Positions 44,122 through 51,668 of a DNA stretch of 51,668 bases are shown here, in pieces. The notes beneath the pieces were generated by a model. It saw only the letters and a list, made by a program, of their open reading frames with translations, did no database searches and had not been told where the DNA came from. The stretch covers positions 1 to 51,668 of the forward strand of contig NZ_BCQG01000024.1 of NCBI RefSeq assembly GCF_001544315.1. The letters are read 5' to 3'. Position 1 is the first letter of the stretch; each line of letters begins with the position of its first letter. The translations under genes and the position numbers were made by a program. The stretch comes from Geobacillus jurassicus NBRC 107829. Lineage in GTDB: Bacteria; Bacillota; Bacilli; Bacillales; Anoxybacillaceae.

Positions 44122-45132
44122 ATGAAAGCCGCCGTTGTTCACAAATTCAAACAAAAACTTCAAATTGAAGAAGTGGAGAAACCAAAACTAGGGTATGGCG
44201 AAGTGCTTGTGAAAATTGAAGCTTGTGGCGTCTGCCATACCGATTTGCATGCGGCCCATGGAGATTGGCCGGTCAAACCGAAACTTCCGCTTATTCCTGG
44301 TCATGAAGGAGTAGGAATCGTTGTTGAGGTCGGCGAGGGAGTGAAATCAATCAAAATTGGCGACCGTGTTGGCATTCCATGGTTATACTCGGCATGCGGT
44401 GAATGTGAATATTGTTTAAGCGGTCAAGAAACACTTTGTCCACATCAATTAAATGGTGGATACTCTGTCGATGGCAGTTATGCAGAATATTGCAAAGCCC
44501 CGGCCGATTATGTCGCACGAATTCCTAAAAATCTCGATCCTGTACAAGTTGCTCCTATTCTTTGTGCTGGAGTCACAACGTATAAAGCATTAAAAGTTTC
44601 AAATGCCAAGCCTGGTGAATGGGTCGCTATTTATGGAATCGGGGGATTGGGCCATATTGCTCTTCAATATGCCAAAGCAATGGGATTAAATGTCGTTGCT
44701 GTTGATATCAGTGATGAAAAGGCAGAGCTTGCAGCAAAGTTAGGAGCTGATATTACAATCAATGGCCTGCGTGAAGACCCCGTAGCAACAATTCGTGAAA
44801 AAGTAGGCGGAGTGCATGCAGCTATTAGCGTTGCTGTAACGAAAAAAGCTTTCGAACAAGCCTATCAATCCGTTCGACGCGGTGGTTGCCTTGTCATCGT
44901 TGGACTGCCTCACGATGAACTACCGATCCCTATTTTTGACACTGTATTAAATGGCGTTACAATAAAAGGTTCGATCGTCGGTACACGAAAAGATATGCAA
45001 GAAGCTTTAGATTTCGCCGCACGCGGAAAAGTTCGCCCCATTGTGGAAGCGGTACCATTAGAAAAAATTAACGAAGTATTTGAACGGATGGAAAAAGGCC
45101 AAATCAATGGCCGCATTGTTTTAACAATGTAA
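44122..45132 (+). CDS. adhT: Zinc-dependent alcohol dehydrogenase (ADH-T-like)
   Basis: 336 residues, NAD-dependent medium-chain ADH. Catalytic zinc ligands are in [16 protein letters not shown] (Cys) and GHEGVG (His), with the third in CAGVTTYKA (Cys); the structural zinc set is CGECEYC...C. Rossmann motif [17 protein letters not shown]. Very like ADH-T of Geobacillus stearothermophilus. Oxidises ethanol and other primary alcohols to aldehydes or the reverse. ATG 44122 follows GGTGAG. Driven by a sigma-54 promoter; its product aldehyde is the substrate of the next gene. Confidence 0.93.
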   Translation: MKAAVVHKFKQKLQIEEVEKPKLGYGEVLVKIEACGVCHTDLHAAHGDWPVKPKLPLIPGHEGVGIVVEVGEGVKSIKIGDRVGIPWLYSACGECEYCLSGQETLCPHQLNGGYSVDGSYAEYCKAPADYVARIPKNLDPVQVAPILCAGVTTYKALKVSNAKPGEWVAIYGIGGLGHIALQYAKAMGLNVVAVDISDEKAELAAKLGADITINGLREDPVATIREKVGGVHAAISVAVTKKAFEQAYQSVRRGGCLVIVGLPHDELPIPIFDTVLNGVTIKGSIVGTRKDMQEALDFAARGKVRPIVEAVPLEKINEVFERMEKGQINGRIVLTM

Positions 45133-45335
45133 CACAAAGCGGCAGAAGAACAATCCTAAATTTTCTAGGGGAACGGGGAAAAATGGCGATTTTTTCAGCA
45201 TTGCCTGTTTTTAGTTTAGGCACAGATCGATATCATAAAGTTTATCATTTTGAGAAATCGACCGGTTCAACCACCAGTGCCTAGTAAATCACCTGCTTTC
45301 TAGTATTACGAAAAGTGCTATCCGATTATGTCAAA

Positions 45336-45367
45336 CTCTTAGGGGAAGATTCCCCTTCCCCTAAGAG
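45336..45367 (+). terminator. Hairpin between adh and aldehyde dehydrogenase genes
   Basis: CTCTTAGGGGAAG / CTTCCCCTAAGAG, a 13-bp perfect stem with a 6-base loop; no T-run. It lies in the ~300-bp gap before the ALDH gene and may be a terminator, a processing site or a regulator binding site. Confidence 0.5.
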
Positions 45368-45435
45368 CATATCTGAATGGAAAATAGCTTAATTTAAACA
45401 TCTTTCTGAAACCTTATTACACAAGGAGGATGCAA

Positions 45436-46953
45436 ATGATTTACAGCAAACCAGGCGAAAGAGACGCAAAAGTTCAATTCAAAGCAAGATACGATAACTA
45501 TATTAACGGAGAATGGGTGCCGCCTATTTCAGGCCAATATTTCAAAAATATCACGCCCATAACAGGAGAAGTGTTTTGTGAAGCAGCACGCTCGCAGGCT
45601 GAGGATATTGAATTGGCATTAGATGCCGCGCACGCGGCAAAAGAAGCTTGGGGAAAAACATCCCCGGCTGACAGAGCGTTGATTTTAAATAAAATCGCTG
45701 ATCGAATGGAAGAAAACTTGGAAATGTTAGCGGTTGCCGAAACATGGGATAACGGCAAACCGATCCGTGAAACGTTAAACGCCGACCTGCCCCTAGCCAT
45801 CGATCATTTTCGTTATTTCGCTGGAGCCATACGCGCCCAAGAAGGAACAATCAGCCAAATTGATGACGATACGATCGCGTACCATTTTTATGAACCACTC
45901 GGCGTTGTCGGGCAAATTATCCCATGGAATTTTCCATTATTGATGGCAGCATGGAAAATTGCTCCTGCGCTTGCTGCCGGAAACTGCATTGTGCTAAAAC
46001 CAGCTGAACAAACTCCGGCATCGATTATGGTGCTTATGGAGCTGATTGGCGATCTGTTGCCTCCTGGAGTGCTCAACGTTGTCAATGGGTTCGGATTAGA
46101 AGCTGGCAAACCATTAGCTTCTAGTCCACGTATCGCCAAAATCGCGTTTACCGGTGAAACAACGACAGGGCGGTTGATTATGCAATACGCTTCACAAAAT
46201 ATTATTCCTGTTACACTGGAATTGGGCGGCAAATCCCCAAACATCTTCTTTCCTGATGTAATGGAAAAAGACGATGACTTTTTAGATAAAGCGATTGAAG
46301 GATTTGTCATGTTCGCTTTAAACCAAGGCGAGGTTTGTACGTGCCCTTCTCGTGCTCTCATCCATGAGTCCATTTATGACGAATTTATGGAGCGCGCTCT
46401 TGAACGCGTGAAAAAGATTCGAACAGGAAATCCGCTTGATACAAGCACAATGATGGGAGCGCAAGCTTCAGCAGAACAAATGGAAAAAATTCTTGCATAC
46501 ATTGATATTGGAAAACAAGAGGGCGCCGAATGCCTAATCGGCGGCGAAAAAAACATAATCCCTGGATTCGAAAACGGGTATTATATCAAGCCAACCGTAT
46601 TTAAAGGACATAATAAAATGCGCATTTTCCAAGAAGAAATTTTCGGTCCAGTAGTCTCAGTAACAACGTTTAAAGATGAACAGGAGGCTTTGGAGATCGC
46701 TAATGATACGTTGTACGGCCTTGGTGCCGGGGTATGGACGAGAAACATCAACTTGGCTTACCGTTTCGGAAGAGGCATTCAGGCAGGAAGAGTTTGGACA
46801 AATTGCTATCATGCTTATCCGGCCCATGCTGCTTTTGGAGGATATAAACAATCTGGGATCGGCCGTGAAACCCATCATATGATGTTAGCGCACTATCAAC
46901 AAACGAAAAATTTACTCGTTAGCTACAATCCAAAACCATTAGGATTTTTCTGA
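45436..46953 (+). CDS. NAD-dependent aldehyde dehydrogenase
   Basis: 505 residues. Oxyanion Asn in [11 protein letters not shown], catalytic Glu in [12 protein letters not shown], catalytic Cys in [12 protein letters not shown], and the C-terminal [10 protein letters not shown]. The double Cys and overall order match AcoD/ExaC-type acetaldehyde dehydrogenases, which turn acetaldehyde into acetate. ATG 45436 is 6 bases after AAGGAGG; the ATG at 45430 abuts it. It completes alcohol oxidation with the ADH gene upstream. Sigma-54-controlled relatives are common. Confidence 0.93.
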   Translation: MIYSKPGERDAKVQFKARYDNYINGEWVPPISGQYFKNITPITGEVFCEAARSQAEDIELALDAAHAAKEAWGKTSPADRALILNKIADRMEENLEMLAVAETWDNGKPIRETLNADLPLAIDHFRYFAGAIRAQEGTISQIDDDTIAYHFYEPLGVVGQIIPWNFPLLMAAWKIAPALAAGNCIVLKPAEQTPASIMVLMELIGDLLPPGVLNVVNGFGLEAGKPLASSPRIAKIAFTGETTTGRLIMQYASQNIIPVTLELGGKSPNIFFPDVMEKDDDFLDKAIEGFVMFALNQGEVCTCPSRALIHESIYDEFMERALERVKKIRTGNPLDTSTMMGAQASAEQMEKILAYIDIGKQEGAECLIGGEKNIIPGFENGYYIKPTVFKGHNKMRIFQEEIFGPVVSVTTFKDEQEALEIANDTLYGLGAGVWTRNINLAYRFGRGIQAGRVWTNCYHAYPAHAAFGGYKQSGIGRETHHMMLAHYQQTKNLLVSYNPKPLGFF

Positions 46954-46966
46954 TCAATCAAGCAAC

Positions 46967-47014
46967 AAAAAGCTGATCCGAAAGCCATTTACGCTTTTGG
47001 ATCAGCTCCTTTTT
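46967..47014. terminator. Bidirectional terminator, ALDH and regulator genes
   Basis: AAAAAGCTGATCC..AAAGC / GCTTTTGGATCAGCT..TTTTT: long stem with A-run and T-run; it covers the last codons of the regulator gene on the minus strand. Confidence 0.85.
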
Positions 47015-48443
47015 CTTTTAATAAATATCTTAATGTTCGTACGGTGATATTTAACCGTTCTGCTGCTTCTTTACGATTTCCTAACGTTTCTTTTAACATT
47101 TTCAGTACAAAAGATCGGCCGATTTTCGTTTCTAGTTCTTTCACTGAAGATAATACATGTTCAAGATCTAACCGATCACTGTTTCTCCATAGTGCTAGCA
47201 CACCATTCATCCATTCTTGCAAATAGGCTTCTAAGTCTTCTACTCCATCTTTTGGACTTCGCACGCTATTCGATACTTGCCCTAAATGCAACGGAATCTT
47301 AAGCTTCTCCGGCAAATAGTCAAGGGTGATCACCTCTGTTTCTCCTTCCGCTAAAGTTACCGCCCTTTTAACAACATTAAACAATTCTCTCACATTCCCC
47401 GGCCAATGATACTGTTTCATCTGGGAAATACAGTCCTCTGAAAACGATAGAGGTGTATTAAGTTTTTTTAAAAAATAATCAATCAAAATTGGAAGATCTT
47501 CGAGCCGCTCTCGAAGCGGAGGAATGGTAAGTTTCACAACATCTAATCTGTATAATAAATCCTCTCTAAACGTCTTCTCCTCGACTGCTTTTGCCAGATT
47601 GACATGCGAAGCAGCAATAATGCGTGTATTCGTTTTGCGGATCGTTTCACCCCCGACGCGAATATACTCCCCTGTTTCCAGCACTCTTAACAGTTTTACT
47701 TGCGTTGCAAGAGACGCTTCTCCAATTTCATCTAAAAATAACGTGCCACGGTTAGCAATTTCAAAAATCCCCTTTTTTTCTTTTACCGCTCCTGTGAACG
47801 CCCCTTTTTCATGTCCGAACAATTCGCTTTCTAACAGTGTTTCCGAAACAGCGCCACAATTCACCCCAATAAAAGGCTGATCATAGCGCATGCTCGCGTT
47901 GTGGATAAAATGAGCGAGCACTTCTTTTCCAGTCCCAGTCTCTCCTTCAATCAACACATTCACATTTTTTTTCGCAATTTTATAAGCTAATTTAAGCAAA
48001 TCATTCATCTCTTTATTTGTTCCAACGATGAAACCGAGCGTCTCAGCCAACTTATACATATCATCTTGGGATGAAAGAGGACCATCACTTAATAATTCAT
48101 CGATTAATCGCTCTAACTGTTCAATATCGTCAAACGGTTTTTCAATATAGTCGTTTGCTCCATGTTTAATCGCTTCAACTGCTGTCTTTATTGTGCTATA
48201 GCCTGTCATTACAACCGCTTTACAAGAAGGATATGAGCGTTTTAACTGTTTTAATAAATTTAAACCGTTTGCATCTGGAAGTTTCACATCGATGAAAGCA
48301 AGATCAAACTTGTATTGTTGAATCAACTGAAAAAAATCTTTCCCGCTAAATCCAAGCTTGACCTTGTTCCCTTTCCCTTCTAATAAATGTTGAAAAAACG
48401 TTCCAACTTCCCTTTCGTCATCAATAACTAAAATATTCCCCAC
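46989..48443 (-). CDS. Sigma-54-dependent response regulator (NtrC family)
   Basis: 484 residues: receiver domain 1-120 with phospho-acceptor Asp52 (FIDVKLP) and acidic pocket DDE; AAA+ domain ~145-375 with Walker A GETGTGKE, the GAFTGA loop that contacts sigma-54, and Walker B TLFLDEIGE; C-terminal Fis-type HTH (NRKEAAERLNITVRTLRYLLKEKG). It opens sigma-54 promoters when phosphorylated. GTG 48443 after GGGGGAG. 13 bp behind its kinase gene, it is the likely activator of adh and perhaps ALDH. Confidence 0.95.
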   Translation of the reverse strand: MGNILVIDDEREVGTFFQHLLEGKGNKVKLGFSGKDFFQLIQQYKFDLAFIDVKLPDANGLNLLKQLKRSYPSCKAVVMTGYSTIKTAVEAIKHGANDYIEKPFDDIEQLERLIDELLSDGPLSSQDDMYKLAETLGFIVGTNKEMNDLLKLAYKIAKKNVNVLIEGETGTGKEVLAHFIHNASMRYDQPFIGVNCGAVSETLLESELFGHEKGAFTGAVKEKKGIFEIANRGTLFLDEIGEASLATQVKLLRVLETGEYIRVGGETIRKTNTRIIAASHVNLAKAVEEKTFREDLLYRLDVVKLTIPPLRERLEDLPILIDYFLKKLNTPLSFSEDCISQMKQYHWPGNVRELFNVVKRAVTLAEGETEVITLDYLPEKLKIPLHLGQVSNSVRSPKDGVEDLEAYLQEWMNGVLALWRNSDRLDLEHVLSSVKELETKIGRSFVLKMLKETLGNRKEAAERLNITVRTLRYLLKEKGADPKA

Positions 48444-48456
48444 TCATCTCCCCCCC

Positions 48457-50097
48457 TTATTTCTTTTTTGGAAGTTTTAATATAAACTCACTTCCTTTAC
48501 CAAGTTCGCTGACCACCTCAATCGTTCCACCGTGCGCCTCAGCAATCCCTAAACTAACAGACAGCCCAAGCCCGGTTCCCTTACCTGGCCTCTTCGTTGT
48601 AAAAAATGGATTAAAAATTTCCTGCAAATGTTGTTCTTCTATTCCTTTTCCGTTGTCACGGACCGATAGAACAACCCAATGTTCTCCGGCTTCAACGATC
48701 GACTTTGTTTCTATGACAATGATTTTCTCTGGAATATCCATCTCTTCAAGCGCATCTTTAGCGTTTATTAATAAATTTAAAATAACCTGGCTTATCTGTT
48801 GAAGGTTTCCTTCAATCAATTCAATGGAAGCGTCTAATCTTTTTTGAATACTAATATTTTGTTTGCAAATTTGATCACCAATTAACCCTAATACTTGTTC
48901 AACGGCATCATTTATAGAACAATCTTCAAACCTATATTCATCTTGTCTTGAAAATGTCAATAAATTTTGAATAATGGTTTTGCAGCGTTTCCCGCATGAA
49001 TAAATATCAAATAGCAGTTTATATATACGATCATCTTTTGAAAAAGACCTCAACAACAGCTGGGCATTGCCAAGAATGGCGGTGAGAGGGTTATTCAATT
49101 CGTGCGCAATTCCAGCAGCCATTTCCCCAATTGCAGCTAACTTTCCTGATTGAACAAGTTGGGCTTCAATCTGCAATTTTTCAGTAATGTCATTGAGATA
49201 CATAATCACAGCGTACATATTTTGTTTTTCATTCAAGACGGGATAAGAACGCAATTCGCATACCCTCTGCTGGATATGAATACGCCGATGAACAGATTTT
49301 TTTGTTTCTAAAATTTCCACGATCGGGCTTTCCTTTGGATTAATTGATAACAATTTACATATATCTTTTTTATACAAGTCAACTTGAAAAAACTCGTTAG
49401 CTGCATCATTATACCGTAAAATATTCCCTTCTAGGTCGACGAGGAATATCATTTCTGAAACAGCTCGGAATGTCTCTTCCCATTCTTTTTTACTGGTAAG
49501 TACCTCATTATAAAGACGGACATTTTCAATACAAACCGCCAGTTGGTCGCAAAATTGCTGAAAAAAGGACAGATCATCTTCATCATACACCACTTTTTCC
49601 TTGCTTCCTATACTCAGTACCCCGATCACCTTTCCTTTGCTAATAAGTGGGATCAATAATACACTGCGAACTCCTAAGGCGTTATATACAGCTGCTTCAA
49701 CATACAAATCTTCGTCTTCTTCTATTTGATAAAAAATTTTTTCGAGCGATTGTACGACTTTCCAATAGAGCGACCTCTCTTTTGGCAAAACAAAACCAAT
49801 AGGAAAATACAAAGAGTGAGCGGGATATACATTTGTTAACACTAATTTATGATTTTCACATAACGATAAGCTGATTCGTTCCACTGGAAAAATTGTTTTC
49901 AATTTGTCCATACTATTTTTTAGCATTTCATCCATTGATATATCAATATTGAAGCTTTTTGTAATATCATTAATAATCTCCAACTGCATATTTTTCTTTT
50001 TTAACTCTGTGACCATCTTTTTTAATTCTGTGTAATAACTTTTTTTCGAAGATTGAACTCCTGTTAAAAGGCTAATGAGTTGTTGCCGGTCATTCAT
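48457..50097 (-). CDS. Soluble sensor histidine kinase (GAF-PAS)
   Basis: 546 residues and no membrane helix, so it senses something in the cytoplasm. An N-terminal coiled coil is followed by a GAF domain (~residues 45-200; FPVERISLSLCENHK...LLIPLISKGKVIGVLSIGS), a PAS domain (~205-315; MIFLVDLEGNILRYNDAANEFF), HisKA with His ~330 (GIAHELNNPLTAILGN) and HATPase_c (VVLSVRDNGKGI, GTGLGLSVSLG). NtrB-like partner of the sigma-54 regulator. ATG 50097 chosen; a GTG at 50109 overlaps the Fe-ADH stop. Ligand unknown. Confidence 0.9.
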   Translation of the reverse strand: MNDRQQLISLLTGVQSSKKSYYTELKKMVTELKKKNMQLEIINDITKSFNIDISMDEMLKNSMDKLKTIFPVERISLSLCENHKLVLTNVYPAHSLYFPIGFVLPKERSLYWKVVQSLEKIFYQIEEDEDLYVEAAVYNALGVRSVLLIPLISKGKVIGVLSIGSKEKVVYDEDDLSFFQQFCDQLAVCIENVRLYNEVLTSKKEWEETFRAVSEMIFLVDLEGNILRYNDAANEFFQVDLYKKDICKLLSINPKESPIVEILETKKSVHRRIHIQQRVCELRSYPVLNEKQNMYAVIMYLNDITEKLQIEAQLVQSGKLAAIGEMAAGIAHELNNPLTAILGNAQLLLRSFSKDDRIYKLLFDIYSCGKRCKTIIQNLLTFSRQDEYRFEDCSINDAVEQVLGLIGDQICKQNISIQKRLDASIELIEGNLQQISQVILNLLINAKDALEEMDIPEKIIVIETKSIVEAGEHWVVLSVRDNGKGIEEQHLQEIFNPFFTTKRPGKGTGLGLSVSLGIAEAHGGTIEVVSELGKGSEFILKLPKKK

Positions 50098-50102
50098 TTT
50101 GT

Positions 50103-51251
50103 TTACCACGCCTTTCTGAATATTCCCTCAATTTCTTCTACAGTGATATCACGAGGGTTGGTGATCATACATGCGTCATGAAAGGCGACCAAACTCATTT
50201 TCCGTATTTCTTCTTGTTTCACTCCTATATCAGATAATCGCTGCGGCACCCCAATATCCTCTGCCAATTGTTTTACATACTCAATCGCCTTTCTTCCCGC
50301 TTCCATATAGGACATGCCGCGAGTATCAATTCCGAGAAAATAAGCAATATCAGCAAATTTTTTCGGATTCGCCAACAGATTGAACTCCATCACATGCGGA
50401 AGCAATATAGAGTTTATATCCCCATGAAGAAGAGGATACCTTCCCCCAACAGCATGGGACATTGCATGAACAGCGCCTAAAATCGCGTTGGAAAAAGCCA
50501 ATCCTGCCTGTAAACTCGCCATTGCCATATTTGTTTTTGCCTCTTGGTTGATTTTAGAGGCGACAGAAGGGCGTAAATATTTTCCTACTAAAGAAATAGC
50601 GTTTTGAGCTTGAACGTCTGTAAGCGGTGTAGCTGCTAAGCTTACATACGCCTCAATGCCATGCGTTAAAACATCTAATCCTGTTGAGGCTGTCAAATGA
50701 GCGCTTTTTGTCGATAATGTTTCTGGATCAATGATTGCAATATCAGGAATAAGAGATCGGGAAATGATCGTCATCTTTTTTTTCTCTTTTGTATCAACAA
50801 TAACAGAAAATTGAGACACTTCTGATCCCGATCCTGCTGTTGTTGGAACCATCACTTGAGGAGGAAGGGGAAATTGAATTTTATCCACTCCCTCATATTC
50901 ATGAATTTGTCCACCGTTTGTAGCAAGAATGGCGACAGCCTTTGCGGCATCAATAGAACTGCCTCCACCGATTCCAATGATAGCATCGCATTCATTTTCA
51001 AGATATGCTTCACAGCCTTTTGTCACTTCTTCATCCTTTGGATTTATTGTTACATCACAAAATGTCGTGTATTTTAATCCTACCTGCCTGCAACTCTTAA
51101 TGACAACATCGAGCCAACCGGCTTCCGCAACACCTGGATCGCTGACAATCAACACATTTGTCGCACCAAGCCTTAGACAACTTTCCCCTACTTGATGAAT
51201 GGAACCGTTGCCAAAAATCACTTCGGGCATCACGAACTTATGAATGTTCAT
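50103..51251 (-). CDS. Iron-containing alcohol dehydrogenase
   Basis: 382 residues, group III ADH. NAD-binding GGGSSIDAAKA (residues ~96-106), VPTTAGSGSEVS, and metal ligands in DVLTHGIEAYVS (Asp, His), HAMSHAVGG and HGDINSILLPHV (His). Oxidises or forms primary alcohols or butanol/propanediol-type substrates with iron as metal. ATG 51251 after AAGGGGG. First gene of a minus-strand operon with the kinase and sigma-54 regulator, directly linking alcohol metabolism with the sensor. Confidence 0.93.
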   Translation of the reverse strand: MNIHKFVMPEVIFGNGSIHQVGESCLRLGATNVLIVSDPGVAEAGWLDVVIKSCRQVGLKYTTFCDVTINPKDEEVTKGCEAYLENECDAIIGIGGGSSIDAAKAVAILATNGGQIHEYEGVDKIQFPLPPQVMVPTTAGSGSEVSQFSVIVDTKEKKKMTIISRSLIPDIAIIDPETLSTKSAHLTASTGLDVLTHGIEAYVSLAATPLTDVQAQNAISLVGKYLRPSVASKINQEAKTNMAMASLQAGLAFSNAILGAVHAMSHAVGGRYPLLHGDINSILLPHVMEFNLLANPKKFADIAYFLGIDTRGMSYMEAGRKAIEYVKQLAEDIGVPQRLSDIGVKQEEIRKMSLVAFHDACMITNPRDITVEEIEGIFRKAW

Positions 51252-51602
51252 CCTCGTGCCCCCTTATTGGCCATCTTCTTTTTATTGCTCAACAACCTTA
51301 TGTTTTAAGCACTCATTCGACATCTGGATGAAAAATCCTCCTGATTTTCTGCACGAGAAGGAGAAATGAGAGATCAAGACGAAAATCCCTCTATGCTATA
51401 CAAATAATGACACACTTGGCAAACATGGTGAGCACTGCCTGCAAACAAAAATCCTGACACTGTCCGACCTTATAGGACGCAGCGCCCCCGGATATGTTCG
51501 TTCTTCTCAATGTCGTTCCAATACAATCTCGTCTACATTCACCGCCACATCATTTTAGTACATCGCAACGGCTTTCTCACTTTTACCGTCACCGCACCAC
51601 CT
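51252..51602. other. Gap upstream of Fe-ADH
   Basis: No supported gene. It should contain the promoter of the Fe-ADH/kinase/regulator operon, but I see no clear -24/-12 or sigma-A site there. Confidence 0.4.
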
Positions 51603-51668
51603 GTAGCACACCATTATTCATATCATATCAGACAAATCGTCTATATTACCAAACATCTGAACGCCGAG
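51603..51668 (+). pseudogene. DinB/DUF1572-like fragment (window edge)
   Basis: Reads VAHHYSYHIRQIVYITKHLN to the window end, closely similar to the fragment at 42950-43072 (HHYSYHIGQIVYIAKQLN). No start or upstream domain is visible here; may continue outside the window. Confidence 0.45.

Noticed and set aside
45200-45230. Second -24/-12 promoter before the aldehyde dehydrogenase gene (GGCACAGATCGATA)
   Set aside because: GG is present, but the -12 GC is missing at the required 10-bp spacing.

Overview
This window is Gram-positive chromosomal DNA from a thermophilic bacillus, most likely Geobacillus (G. thermodenitrificans / G. thermoleovorans type). The evidence is a lipoprotein copper nitrite reductase of the Geobacillus kind, a Bacillus-type Fnr with a C-terminal cysteine cluster, an ADH-T-like alcohol dehydrogenase, a yitU/yitV/DegV backbone block, strong AGGAGG-type ribosome sites with many GTG/TTG starts, and IS200/IS605-type TnpB elements. 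All assignments come from reading the sequence; no database search was run.

Layout. 0-3 kb is a decayed flank: an MFS transporter tail, a frameshifted regulator cut by an IS982-type transposase relic, a small membrane protein, a frameshifted secreted-protein pseudogene, a 107-bp dispersed repeat and a MITE-like hairpin element. 3-9 kb and 15-28 kb form a denitrification island: modB-moaA, fnr, nirK, narK, a radical SAM/SPASM gene, mobA, three DUF2249 genes, a tiny zinc-ribbon protein, qNor (quinol NO reductase), a second Crp/Fnr regulator, a heme-copper-oxidase-I-like membrane protein and a DUF59 protein. The island is invaded by a TnpB-only IS (8.7-10.0 kb), an ABC exporter with a NEW3-repeat protein next to an ECF sigma/anti-sigma pair (10-15 kb), and a second ABC-export cluster with a candidate secreted peptide (16.4-21.5 kb). 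28-38 kb is mainly backbone: Fic, CadA/CadC, YitV, YitU, small DUF proteins, DegV, YajQ and an Rpn-type nuclease. 39-43 kb is a gene broken by both a repeat and a TnpB element, followed by an ABC transporter. 44-51 kb is an alcohol/aldehyde oxidation locus (Zn-ADH, ALDH, Fe-ADH) with a sensor kinase and a sigma-54-type response regulator.

How it works together. NarK moves nitrate/nitrite, NirK makes NO, and qNor reduces NO to N2O with quinol. ModB, MoaA and MobA supply molybdenum cofactor, presumably for a nitrate reductase outside the window; no nar or nos structural genes are present. Nearly every denitrification transcription unit carries a TGTGA-N6-TCACA type box centred about 41.5 bp before a start site implied by a -10 hexamer, so the Fnr-family regulon can be read directly. 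One such promoter, at 5.85-5.90 kb, has no gene in front of it and points antisense into nirK. The ADH gene has a near-consensus -24/-12 promoter, matching the GAFTGA regulator encoded in the same locus.
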